Shown here piece after piece: positions 9,524 to 17,544 of a DNA stretch of 53,632 nucleotides. Source of the DNA: Methanomicrobia archaeon. Its GTDB lineage: Archaea > Halobacteriota > Syntropharchaeia > Alkanophagales > Methanospirareceae. The translations under genes were made by a program, and so were the position numbers. How positions within the stretch are numbered: position 1 is the first letter of the stretch; every line of letters starts with the position of its first letter. Location of the stretch: positions 1 to 53,632 of the forward strand of contig JAFGHB010000006.1 of assembly GCA_016930255.1 (NCBI GenBank), read 5' to 3'. The notes beneath the pieces were generated by a model, which was not told the DNA's origin, searched no databases, and saw nothing but the letters and a program-made list of their open reading frames with translations.

Positions 9524-10009
9524 ATGAAACAAATGAGAGTTACTTCCGTATTTGTTACAGCTTTTTTGGTAACCGCAGTCCTTGCTGGCCTCGTCCCAGC
9601 GGCAGTGGGAGCAGACGGGGGAGATGCGCTCTTCGCTGCTCTACAGCCCTACGTTGATATCTACAACGCAAACGTTGAGAATATACCGGTTATCAATAGT
9701 CTCATTGGCGCGGAGCGAATTCGCGGTGAAATTGCACTGAACGATGGATCTTCGCTTGTCGTCAGTATAGTAACCGACGCTGATGCAAAGGTAACAAGCT
9801 TTGAAAAGGGCGAGATTAGCGATCCGACGATTAAGGCGTCTACCGACGAGAACACCGTTCGCAGTATCATAACTGCAGCCGATCCGATTGCTGCATTTCA
9901 GGATGCGTTAAATAGCGGGGCGATACACTTTAAAGGCGTGGGAATGGGTAGCAAAGTAAAGGTCGGCCTGCTGAAAGTCGGATTAAAACTAGCGGGTTTC
10001 TTTACGTGA
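9524..10009 (+). CDS. Secreted SCP2-like lipid-binding protein (putative)
   Basis: A 161-residue exported protein. Residues 1-30 form a classic signal peptide: basic start KQMR, hydrophobic core VFVTAFLVTAVLAGLV, and a likely cleavage after AVGA. The mature part has a charged alternating-strand segment (GSSLVVSIVTDADAKVTSFEKG), then DPTIKASTDENTVRSI and a helical tail AIHFKGVGMGSKVKVGLLKV. This order resembles the SCP2 sterol-carrier fold, in which the tail helix helps close a lipid tunnel. That assignment rests on pattern only. It sits between leuC and leuD with its own promoter and AAAGGAGGAG ribosome site. Lipid transport outside the membrane is an inference. Confidence 0.65.
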   Translation: MKQMRVTSVFVTAFLVTAVLAGLVPAAVGADGGDALFAALQPYVDIYNANVENIPVINSLIGAERIRGEIALNDGSSLVVSIVTDADAKVTSFEKGEISDPTIKASTDENTVRSIITAADPIAAFQDALNSGAIHFKGVGMGSKVKVGLLKVGLKLAGFFT

Positions 10010-10112
10010 TTACGCATACAGGTGAAGACACGAGGGGTCAGTTAGTAGTTTGAACTATTTAGAGGAAGATAGAGAGAACTAGGTGAATAAACGACAGACA
10101 GGTGAACGAGAA

Positions 10113-10604
10113 ATGAGAATCTGGAAGTTTGGCGACAACGTGGATACCGATCAGATCATTCCTGCGGAATACCTGACGACGGGCGACGCGAAGAAGCTCG
10201 CAGCGCATGCGTTCGTTAATATGCGACCCGAATTCGCGAGAGAGGTGCAGGAGGGCGATATCATTGTAGCCGCGGAGAACTTCGGCTGCGGCAGCTCGCG
10301 AGAGCATGCGCCACGCGCATTAATCGGCGCGGGCGTACGGTGCGTGATTGCAAAGAGCTTTGCACGGATCTTCTTCAGGAATTCGATTAATATCGGGCTG
10401 CCGGTGATTGAAGCGGACGTCTTCAATAAGATAGACGAAGGAGATCAAATAGAAATCCGGTTTGACGACGGTATAATAAAGAACCTCACGAAAGATGAAG
10501 AATACCACTTCAACCCGCTGCCTGAGTTTATGCAGAAACTCCTGGAGAGCGGAGGCTTGATTAATTATATAAAGAGGCAGATACCATCAGCGGAAGGGAG
10601 ATAG
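10113..10604 (+). CDS. leuD: 3-isopropylmalate dehydratase / homoaconitase small subunit
   Basis: The small swivelling subunit that pairs with the large subunit at 8112. The 163-residue product has the N-terminal GDNVDTDQIIPAEYL, the core NFGCGSSREHAP with its substrate-contacting arginine, and FARIFFRNSINIGLP. ATG at 10113 is chosen over GTG at 10083 because AGGTGA lies nine bases before it and MRIWKFG is the family start. The loop after the first helix reads EYLTT. In methanogens this loop is reported to separate homoaconitase (YLRT type) from isopropylmalate isomerase (YLV type); YLTT is closer to the first but not decisive. argC follows with no gap. Confidence 0.92.
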   Translation: MRIWKFGDNVDTDQIIPAEYLTTGDAKKLAAHAFVNMRPEFAREVQEGDIIVAAENFGCGSSREHAPRALIGAGVRCVIAKSFARIFFRNSINIGLPVIEADVFNKIDEGDQIEIRFDDGIIKNLTKDEEYHFNPLPEFMQKLLESGGLINYIKRQIPSAEGR

Positions 10605-11612
10605 ATGATAAAAGCAGGGATAATAGGCGGAACGGGGTATACTGGTCTCGAGTTGATCCGATTGCTGGTGCAGCATCCACAGGTGCGCATCTCGGTTGTG
10701 ACGTCTCGGCGATACAAAGGGAAGACGGTAAGCGAGGTTAATCCGTACCTATTCCCGTTTATCGAACTCGAATATGAAGACGTTGATACCAAAGAGATTG
10801 CGGATAGAAGTGATATTGTCTTTGTCGCAACCCCGCACGGCAGTGCAATGGATTACGTGCCCGCGTTGATGGAGCGAGGCACGCGGGTAATAGATCTGAG
10901 CGCAGACTATCGATTGACGCGATCGGAATACGAACGGGTATATAAACGCGAGCATAAGGACAAAGAGGAGCGCAATGCGGTTTATGGGCTGACGGAATTG
11001 CATCCCGAAGTAGCGGATGCGACCTTGGTGGGCAATCCCGGTTGCTACCCCACCGGAGCGGTACTCGCGGTTGTACCGCTGGTAAAAGCCGGACTGGTCC
11101 GGCAGGTACTCTTCGATTCGAAATCAGGCATATCCGGTGCCGGAGCAGAGCCAACAGAGACCTCACATTACCCGAACCTCGCGGAGAATATTGTTCCGTA
11201 CCAGATAACGTCGCACCGGCACGTTGCGGAGATGCGACAGGAATTGGGTGTGAATCTCAGCTTCACGCCGCACGTCCTTCCCGCCATTCGCGGCATACTC
11301 ACCACCGCACACGTCTTCCTGCACGAACGCGTCTCAAAGTCACGTGAAGAGATTGAGGAGATCTACACGCAGTTTTATAACGGCAAACGGTTCGTGAGGC
11401 TCAGGACGGGCGTGCCATCGCTGGGCGCGGTGAGAGGCACGAACTTCTGCGATATCGGCTTTGAAATCGAGGAGGGGAGCGACAGGATCGTGGTGATGTC
11501 GACTATTGATAACCTCGTTAAAGGCGGCTCCGGCCAAGCGGTCCAGAACATGAACCTGATGTTCGGCTTGGATGAAGCAGAGGGGCTGTGGTTCCCGGGA
11601 TTGGCGCCGTGA
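10605..11612 (+). CDS. argC: N-acetyl-gamma-glutamyl-phosphate reductase
   Basis: Reduces N-acetylglutamyl phosphate to the semialdehyde with NADPH in arginine synthesis. The 335-residue protein has the dinucleotide loop GGTGYTGLELIRLL at residues 6-19, the catalytic cysteine C147 in VGNPGCYPTGA, SKSGISGAG just after it, and HRHVAEM near 205. Its ATG directly abuts the leuD stop, so the two are surely co-transcribed, with GGAAGGGA as ribosome site. Next to aconitase-type genes it could be read as a LysY-like enzyme of the alpha-aminoadipate route. DapL and DapF elsewhere in the window argue for lysine by the diaminopimelate route, so ArgC is preferred. Confidence 0.92.
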   Translation: MIKAGIIGGTGYTGLELIRLLVQHPQVRISVVTSRRYKGKTVSEVNPYLFPFIELEYEDVDTKEIADRSDIVFVATPHGSAMDYVPALMERGTRVIDLSADYRLTRSEYERVYKREHKDKEERNAVYGLTELHPEVADATLVGNPGCYPTGAVLAVVPLVKAGLVRQVLFDSKSGISGAGAEPTETSHYPNLAENIVPYQITSHRHVAEMRQELGVNLSFTPHVLPAIRGILTTAHVFLHERVSKSREEIEEIYTQFYNGKRFVRLRTGVPSLGAVRGTNFCDIGFEIEEGSDRIVVMSTIDNLVKGGSGQAVQNMNLMFGLDEAEGLWFPGLAP

Positions 11613-11678
11613 TTTTCGTGGTTTGTTTTATTGATACATAACACATCACATAACAAAACGGAGGTGACCATAACAGAG

Positions 11679-12269
11679 ATGAGCACGGAGGGCGATACGA
11701 AAAGCAGGTCGTTGTCCATTTATCTCGCGATCTTCGTGGTGCTCGTACTGCTGAATACACTGCTCGTTGCCTACGGTGAGATCCCTTATTCAGACGCCCC
11801 GGGAGGTGTCGGCTTGTACACCGCAGCGGCATTCATGATCGCCTTTGCATTATGGTTTGGTGGGTGGGGTGTGCTCGCCGCCTACCTTGGCTGTTTCATC
11901 GGCGCCGGGCTGCTCATGGACTTACCCGTGGAAGTGAACCTCCTCTGGTCGTTTGCGGATCTCTGGCAGGCCTTGATACCTCTGGCCGCATTCAGAGCAT
12001 TTGATGCTGACGTCGGCCTCAAGACGAAGCGCGACCTCGGGATATTCCTCTGTTTCGGCTGGCTGGTCAATAATGTGATTGGTGCAGGCTGGGGCGCGAG
12101 TATGCTGGCAGTAGGCGGATTTGCTTCGTGGGCTGAGGTCCCGGGCATCTTCTCCGGCTGGCTTATCGGCAATCTGATCGTAACCATTGCGATTACACCG
12201 CTGCTCCTCCATTATGTCACGCCGTATCTACAGCGGGCAGGCGTCTGCGTTCAGCGGTACTGGGCCTAG
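11679..12269 (+). CDS. Polytopic membrane protein, MASE1-like
   Basis: A 196-residue membrane protein with a short charged N-terminus (STEGDTKSRS) and about five to six hydrophobic segments: IYLAIFVVLVLLNTLLVAY, FMIAFALWFGGWGVLAAYLG, a turn with LPVEVNLLWSFADLWQALIPL, then FGWLVNNVIGAGWGASML and WLIGNLIVTIAITPLLL. The order of motifs (G-G-WGV, pair of N residues, GN-I) resembles MASE1-type membrane sensing domains, but no kinase or cyclase domain follows. ATG at 11679 is used because GGAGGTGA lies about 12 bases upstream. It follows argC by 66 bases. An ECF-type transporter S-component is an alternative. Function unknown. Confidence 0.65.
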   Translation: MSTEGDTKSRSLSIYLAIFVVLVLLNTLLVAYGEIPYSDAPGGVGLYTAAAFMIAFALWFGGWGVLAAYLGCFIGAGLLMDLPVEVNLLWSFADLWQALIPLAAFRAFDADVGLKTKRDLGIFLCFGWLVNNVIGAGWGASMLAVGGFASWAEVPGIFSGWLIGNLIVTIAITPLLLHYVTPYLQRAGVCVQRYWA

Positions 12270-12371
12270 TTGAGCTGGTGAGAGACGCGGAGAAGCCCAC
12301 TGAATTCCGATTCGATTCTTGAAACACCAAACCAACCGGCTTTAAGTCCTCCATCCACCTATTTTTGATCT

Positions 12372-13169
12372 ATGAACAGGATTGGAAAAGCGATTAGGCT
12401 GGAGCGAATCCTCGATCGGAGGACTCGCAAGACGGTCATCGTGCCTATGGATCACGGTGTAACGGTCGGTCCGATTCCGGGGCTGATTGATCTCCGTGAG
12501 GCGGTGGACAAGGTGGCTGAGGGCGGTGCAAATGCAGTTCTTGGCCATATGGGGCTGCCGCTCCATGGCCACCGCGGCTACGGTCGAGATATCGGTCTCA
12601 TCATCCATTTATCGGCCAGCACCAGCCTCGGGCCGGACCCGAACCACAAGGTTCTGGTGACCACGGTAGAAGACGCGATCAAGATCGGAGCAGACGCAGT
12701 GAGCATACACGTCAATATCGGAGCAGATGACGAGGCTGAGATGCTCGCGGATCTCGGCTGGGTAGCGCGAACGTGCGATAACTGGGGCATGCCACTTCTG
12801 GCAATGGTGTACCCGCGCGGTCCAAAGGTAAAGTCAGAGCACGATGTGGAGTACGTCAAGCACGCCGCACGGATTGGTGCGGAGCTCGGTGTCGACCTCA
12901 TCAAGACCAACTACACGGGCGCGCCCGATACCTTCAAGGAAGTGGTAGACGGATGCCAGATACCCGTGGTGATCGCAGGCGGGCCGAAGATGGGCACGGA
13001 GCACGAGCTATTCGAGATGATCTATGATGCGATACAGGTGGGAGCGGCTGGCGTTTCTATCGGTCGAAACGTCTTCCAAGCAGAGAATCCAACGCTGCTT
13101 GTCAGGAAGATCTCGAAGATCGTGCACGAGGACTACACCGTCGAGGAAGCGGAGAAGCTCGAGCTGTGA
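12372..13169 (+). CDS. DeoC/FbaB-family aldolase, probable ADH synthase
   Basis: A 265-residue class I aldolase of the archaeal FbaB/DhnA family. Visible are [17 protein letters not shown] at residues 21-37, [12 protein letters not shown] near 115, MVYPRGP near 147, the expected Schiff-base lysine in DLIKTNYTG near 177, and IAGGPKMGT near 200 with [10 protein letters not shown] as phosphate loop. Its closest archaeal meaning is 2-amino-3,7-dideoxy-D-threo-hept-6-ulosonate synthase (MJ0400 type), the first step of the archaeal route to dehydroquinate. Fructose-bisphosphate aldolase is the main alternative. aroE, of the same pathway, lies 4.4 kb away. The start lacks a clear ribosome site, so the message may be nearly leaderless. 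Confidence 0.82.
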   Translation: MNRIGKAIRLERILDRRTRKTVIVPMDHGVTVGPIPGLIDLREAVDKVAEGGANAVLGHMGLPLHGHRGYGRDIGLIIHLSASTSLGPDPNHKVLVTTVEDAIKIGADAVSIHVNIGADDEAEMLADLGWVARTCDNWGMPLLAMVYPRGPKVKSEHDVEYVKHAARIGAELGVDLIKTNYTGAPDTFKEVVDGCQIPVVIAGGPKMGTEHELFEMIYDAIQVGAAGVSIGRNVFQAENPTLLVRKISKIVHEDYTVEEAEKLEL

Positions 13170-13379
13170 TTCGTGTGAGTAGAGTAAAGCAGCTCGCATC
13201 AGATTATGTTTAGTTCCGCGTATCCTTTCCTTCCGATTGGCATAGTGAAAACGGTGAAGATAGCTGGTAGTGCACCTGCTCGTGTGCTGTACACCGAGGG
13301 TAGCTCGGCTTTTCCACGCCTGGTTCACCATGATTTCACAGGGAATTAGAGCCCCCTCGTTATTGTCGCACTGGTATTA

Positions 13380-14135
13380 TCAGCTACAAGTTAAAATATA
13401 CTGGCACGATAATAGTATAATAATACCTATAGCAACCCACAAAACCAATAATTTTGTAAGTAACACTGCCGGGTTATAAAACTTGTATTTCATTCTGACG
13501 AGTTGAAGGGTAATATAATGCGTTTTTTCATAATTTTCTTTGATTATTGATAGATCAAATTTATTTATTTTGTTAGTGTAATCGTCTAATTCTGCTGGAA
13601 AATATTTTCTGTGCAACATAACGTAGTTTTCGTTATTCTTATATCTGTCTATAATTGGTAGTTCTAAACAAAAAAACCATTTAGTAGGACGAATAGTTTG
13701 GAGTAACAGTAACACATCAATTATAAAAAATACAAAAGCAATACCTAACCATATATGGATACTCTTGTTTATGTCTGATGATTCCAGGGTAAAGAATTCT
13801 CCTTGTATCATGTAGGTAAGCAAAGTAAAAAATACGCCTAGACCTGCAATCAAAATACTCGCTTTCCTATCTACCATAGAAATACGATTTTCGAGATAGG
13901 ATATCGCATATTTTAGGAATTCTATCACTTGCTTATCTTTATCATCCCTCGGTGCAGCATCACCTGGTGTTCCTCCATTATCGCTATTTGCCGGTTGGTC
14001 CCTAACTTCAGGTGTTTGCGGCGGTGTCGTTTCCCCGGCCGTATTACCTTCCCCCGAAGATTCCTTTTTCCGACAACAGACTAAACAAGAGATTAGACAA
14101 ATGATAAGAAAGGGTATTATAATCCACAAAAGCAT
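13380..14135 (-). CDS. Membrane protein resembling Pycsar effector (PycTM/DUF5706-like)
   Basis: A 251-residue AT-rich gene. ATG at 14135 is chosen because GAGGGG lies about six bases upstream and MLLWIIIPFLIICLISC then forms the first membrane helix. A Pro/Gly/Asp-rich linker (about 25-70) follows, then a helical segment with ISMVDRKASILIAGLG leading straight into a second helix (FFTLLTYMI). A third membrane helix is WLGIAFVFFIIDVLLLL and a fourth, VLWVAIGIIILLS, closes the protein. The D-x-K-A-S signature before membrane helices resembles PycTM effectors of cyclic-pyrimidine (Pycsar) phage defence. No cyclase gene is nearby. Function is inferred from pattern only. A TATA-like TTAAGTATATG lies upstream. 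Confidence 0.55.
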   Translation of the reverse strand: MLLWIIIPFLIICLISCLVCCRKKESSGEGNTAGETTPPQTPEVRDQPANSDNGGTPGDAAPRDDKDKQVIEFLKYAISYLENRISMVDRKASILIAGLGVFFTLLTYMIQGEFFTLESSDINKSIHIWLGIAFVFFIIDVLLLLQTIRPTKWFFCLELPIIDRYKNNENYVMLHRKYFPAELDDYTNKINKFDLSIIKENYEKTHYITLQLVRMKYKFYNPAVLLTKLLVLWVAIGIIILLSCQYILTCS

Positions 14136-14320
14136 TCCAAGCCCCTCACAACTACCACTCACTGACCACATAGTGTATACGCACACATTAGCACTCTCAT
14201 ATACTTAAGCCTTATCCTTTTTGCCAAAATTCTTGAAACTTCGTGAGTCTCCTGAGGGGTTCAGCCACGAGTTCCATACAATCGGCGGAGAATATTGGGG
14301 CTTTAAGGGTTTAAGAAAGA

Positions 14321-14393
14321 GCCCCGGGAGGGATTTGAACCCTCGACCTATTGATTACAAGTCAATCGCTCGACCGGGCTAAGCTACCGAGGC
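14321..14393 (-). tRNA. tRNA-Thr(UGU)
   Basis: On the minus strand the cloverleaf is complete: acceptor GCCTCGG with CCGGGGC (one G-U pair), D stem GCTT/GAGC, anticodon stem ATTGA/TCAAT with loop CTTGTAA (anticodon TGT), variable AGGTC, and T arm GAGGG-TTCAAAT-CCCTC. It is 73 bases long. No CCA is encoded, so it must be added afterwards. No intron. Confidence 0.95.
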
Positions 14394-14420
14394 ACTCGTT
14401 CTACTAGTTCTTTTTTGCTA

Positions 14421-14431
14421 GGTATAAATAA
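14421..14431 (-). promoter_or_regulatory. TATA box of tRNA-Thr
   Basis: On the minus strand TTATTTATACC lies 29-38 bases before the mature 5' end, the expected place for an archaeal promoter. Confidence 0.6.
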
Positions 14432-14482
14432 ATAAACAAATCCTTTCTCACGCTGGGCCGTTGCATGCATACATGCATGACG

Positions 14483-15106
14483 TCACACCAGGCTGAGCTG
14501 ATACATTCCGATTATCCCGGTGCCGATGAACTCTATCGCAATGGCGGCAACGATGATTCCTATCACACGGCTCAATACTTCCGTTCCCACCACACCCATC
14601 ATATCAAAAAGCCGGTCTGATTGCCCCAGTACGAGCCGTGTCGCGATGATCGCGGAAAAGATGGCAACAAGGACCACGAAAACGCCGGACGATTGGATGA
14701 TCACCATGACTGCGGTTATAGCACCGGGCCCGGCGAGCAGTGGCGTCCCTATCGGAACTGCGCCTACTCCGGCCCCTGCACCGTCTTTTCCCAGCACGCC
14801 GCACTGCTGCTCCCCCTTTAACAGATCAAACGAGACGAGCAGCAGCAGAATACCGCCCGCGATCATGAAGCTATTCAGGCTGATGCCCAACAGCTCGAAG
14901 ATCAGCTTGCCGAGGAACGCGAAGAGCAGCAGGAGGATCGTAGCCACGATAACCGCATGATTCAGTTCCCTCCGCCGCTCCTCTCCCCGCATACCCTTCG
15001 TTACTGCGAGGAATACCGGAATACTGGCCGGCGGGTCCATTACCACAATGAGGATGATAAACGCCTTCACCAGGAGCAACGCTGAATTCGAATCGAACGA
15101 AACCAT
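14483..15106 (-). CDS. marC: MarC/NAAT-family membrane protein
   Basis: A 207-residue integral membrane protein with six predicted helices. The family hallmarks are present in both halves: VVMDPPASIPVFLAVT near residue 20 and VPIGTPLLAGPGAITAV near 118. The loop between the halves (KGEQQCGVLGKDGAGAG) is short. The family was named after a multiple-antibiotic-resistance locus, but that role was not confirmed; relatives include an archaeal neutral amino-acid transporter (SnatA), so small amino-acid movement is possible. It is transcribed away from rfcS and towards tRNA-Thr. ATG at 15106. Confidence 0.88.
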   Translation of the reverse strand: MVSFDSNSALLLVKAFIILIVVMDPPASIPVFLAVTKGMRGEERRRELNHAVIVATILLLLFAFLGKLIFELLGISLNSFMIAGGILLLLVSFDLLKGEQQCGVLGKDGAGAGVGAVPIGTPLLAGPGAITAVMVIIQSSGVFVVLVAIFSAIIATRLVLGQSDRLFDMMGVVGTEVLSRVIGIIVAAIAIEFIGTGIIGMYQLSLV

Positions 15107-15165
15107 GGTATAATACCTTTATGATACATGAAGATGTAAAAGGGTATGTAAGTGAGTGAGCGCCG

Positions 15166-16125
15166 ATGCAGCGAGAGGAGATCTGGACCGAGAAATACCG
15201 GCCGAGAAAGCTCAGCGAGGTGGCCGGGCAAGACGCGATCATAAAGAACCTTCAGTCCTATGTCAAACGCAGGAACTTGCCGCATCTCATCTTCTCCGGG
15301 CCTGCCGGTGTTGGTAAGACCGCTGCGGCGGTCGCCATGTCACGGGAGTTCTACGGCGATACCTGGTCCGAGAACTTCACTGAGCTCAACGCCAGTGACG
15401 AGCGCGGCATCGACGTGGTTCGCAGCACCATCAAGAACTTCGCACGGACCATGCCGATTGGTAACGCCTCCTTCAAAATCATCTTCCTCGACGAGGCCGA
15501 CGCGTTGACCGATGCCGCGCAGTCCGCACTGAGAAGGACTATGGAGCGCTATTCTGGCACGTGCAGGTTCATTCTCAGTTGTAATTACTCATCCAAGATA
15601 ATCGAGCCTATACAATCGCGATGTTCCGTGTATCGGTTCAAATCGCTCGCTTACGAGGCAATCGCAGCGCGTATACAGTACATTGCGGGTATGGAGGGTT
15701 TGAAGCTCTCCGAAGAGGTCATTCGCGCGATTAACTACGTCTCGATGGGCGATATGCGACGTGCGGTAAACGCATTGCAAAGTGCTGCGGTGCTCAGCAG
15801 CGTAATCCAGCCGGAGATGATTTATGAGATTACAGCAACAGCACGGCCTGAAGAGATAGAAGGACTGATAACCAAGGCTTTGGACGGAAAATTCTTTGAG
15901 GCGCTCGATATCCTGGAGGAGTTGATGGACAAAGGGATCTCAGGCGACGAAATAGTGGCGCAGATGCATCGACTCGTGATAACCCTGGACATTCCTGCTC
16001 GTAAGAAGGTGGAATTGATGGATCGCATCGGAGAAGCGGACTACCGGATTACCGAGGGCGCTCATGAGCGAATTCAATTGGATGCGCTGATTGCTTCTTT
16101 TTGTTTGGCTGCAGATAAGGAATAA
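15166..16125 (+). CDS. rfcS: Replication factor C small subunit
   Basis: The clamp-loader small subunit that, with RfcL, places PCNA on primed DNA. The 319-residue product has the RFC boxes in order: WTEKYRPRKLSEV at the N-terminus, Walker A GPAGVGKT at 45-52, NASDERGIDVVR near 77, Walker B IIFLDEADAL near 105, SALRRTMERYS, the sensor FILSCNYSSKII, and the SRC arginine finger in PIQSRCSVYRF. The usual collar domain fills the C-terminal third. Length is normal and no intein is inserted. It starts 60 bases from the divergent marC. Confidence 0.96.
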   Translation: MQREEIWTEKYRPRKLSEVAGQDAIIKNLQSYVKRRNLPHLIFSGPAGVGKTAAAVAMSREFYGDTWSENFTELNASDERGIDVVRSTIKNFARTMPIGNASFKIIFLDEADALTDAAQSALRRTMERYSGTCRFILSCNYSSKIIEPIQSRCSVYRFKSLAYEAIAARIQYIAGMEGLKLSEEVIRAINYVSMGDMRRAVNALQSAAVLSSVIQPEMIYEITATARPEEIEGLITKALDGKFFEALDILEELMDKGISGDEIVAQMHRLVITLDIPARKKVELMDRIGEADYRITEGAHERIQLDALIASFCLAADKE

Positions 16126-16232
16126 ATGGTGGGATATACAATATTTTGTTAGATATACCGGCGTGCCACCATCTTCTCTAAAGTATAGCGAATGAGGAGA
16201 GCCAAAAATAAGGGGTGAAAGGTGATGAAAAG

Positions 16233-17054
16233 ATGAAGAGTACATTCTCGATGTGGGGAGAGCGAGGGTTGATCGCTACGTTCTTTGGTGATTTACACCA
16301 ACTTGCTGAACCGGAGGCGTTCAACAACTTCTTGCAGATTGTGGAATTTCCTGAGAAACCGCCGATTAGTAGCTTGTCCCCGGTAGCAATCCACTATATT
16401 ATAGAACCGGACTTTGCAGAGTTTGGGCAGCCCGATGCCGTAATCGCACTTGAGTATCATGATAGCCGCGCTGTTATTATCATCGAAGCAAAGCGAAGGG
16501 ACCTCGTGCATGCATGTAAGCCATGTTCGCAGCGTGGACAAAATGGCTTCAATAGTACACTCAACGGACAGTTGGAACTTGACTACCGTTTGGCGATGGC
16601 GTTATCCGAATATCACACCGGATCCAAAGAGCTCGTTGAACCGAAATGGGTATTACGCAGTCCCTATAAAAATGAACGGAAAGGGACGCTTCGGCGACTG
16701 AAGAAGCGAGCTGTGTTAGAAGATGTGGTGTCCTTGATAGGAGGGGTTCCATTGGATCGGGACTACTTTCTCGTGATCACAAATGAGGAACAGAATCCCT
16801 TCCTTCGCGTGAGTGCCGACCTTCTACTCGAGTTATTCAAGCCGGAGTTATCCGGATCGTTCACGAACAGTTGGTCAGAATATCGCAGCAGATTTGGCTG
16901 GCTCAACTATACGAAGATGAAGACGTTTATCGATAGTGTACAAAATCGCCTGACTACTGGTTCTTTGTTTCTACAATCACTCACATCAATCATCGCAATA
17001 TGCCGCAAGAAAGACTCGATGTTGACCATCTTGCCGGCCACGGTAGAAGCTTAA
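16233..17054 (+). CDS. PD-(D/E)XK nuclease-like protein, probably frameshifted at its end
   Basis: A 273-residue protein of unknown function. ATG at 16233 follows AAGGTGAT by seven bases; an upstream GTG at 16215 is less likely. A nuclease-like core is visible: FGQPDAVIALEYHDSRAVII then IEAKRRD, which gives the PD ... E-x-K layout of the PD-(D/E)XK fold (residues about 65-92). The rest has no motif I recognise. After residue about 250 another frame (17000-17296) continues with protein-like sequence, so the annotated end may be the result of a frameshift. Defence, DNA repair or a stand-alone restriction-like role are all open. Confidence 0.6.
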   Translation: MKSTFSMWGERGLIATFFGDLHQLAEPEAFNNFLQIVEFPEKPPISSLSPVAIHYIIEPDFAEFGQPDAVIALEYHDSRAVIIIEAKRRDLVHACKPCSQRGQNGFNSTLNGQLELDYRLAMALSEYHTGSKELVEPKWVLRSPYKNERKGTLRRLKKRAVLEDVVSLIGGVPLDRDYFLVITNEEQNPFLRVSADLLLELFKPELSGSFTNSWSEYRSRFGWLNYTKMKTFIDSVQNRLTTGSLFLQSLTSIIAICRKKDSMLTILPATVEA

Positions 17055-17296
17055 TCTACGCACCACGAATCAATCATCGCACATTTCTCCATTTCTCTTG
17101 GAAGAAGAAAAGCTGTGCCTTGCGAGATTATAGCAAAAGTGATACCAGAGACCCGTCACCTGACCGGAAGTATCAGACATCTGATGTTGAACGCATGGTT
17201 GATATGGAATTTAAAGTTCCTAACAAAAATGTGCATGACATATCGTTTTGGTATCAACTGATTCTTGAGACGAACAACACAAATTTGAAAAGATGA
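17000..17296 (+). pseudogene. Possible frameshifted C-terminal part of the preceding gene
   Basis: In the next frame, overlapping the end of the gene at 16233, a run of about 98 codons reads like a real domain: HGRSLIYAPRINHRTFLHFS, then SCALRDYSKSDTRDPSPDRK and VPNKNVHDISFWYQLIL, ending in TGA at 17294-17296. It has no ribosome site of its own. I infer that it is the original C-terminus of the nuclease-like protein, displaced by one base somewhere near 16940-17000. It could also be chance, since no homologue can be checked here. Confidence 0.4.
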
Positions 17297-17544
17297 TGCC
17301 GATGCTGGCAAACAGCAGGGGAAAATAAGTAGGAGGCGAGGTGACTTAAGATAATGTGGGCTTTATGGCTCAGTATGTTCGTCAAAATGATTTACACTTA
17401 TCATACTTTATAGCATTTTCTCAAATTCTTCCATCGTTACTATTTTAAAATCCTTCAAAGAACCTTCACCAGTCCATGATTAAAAATATGTCCTAATAGT
17501 TTTTATTTGCTTTTTCGTTGCCTTCTTCAAGAGCAGCTAAGCTT
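17297..17544. other. AT-rich intergenic stretch with a possible gene remnant
   Basis: Together with 17055-17296 this is the longest gene-poor stretch on this side of the window. On the minus strand 17408-17479 reads TGEGSLKDFKIVTMEEFEKM followed by L and a stop. The ending recalls the C-terminus of PIN-domain toxins (I-V-T-x-E-E-F-x-x-L). No longer frame joins it, so it is at most a fragment. Confidence 0.25.
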
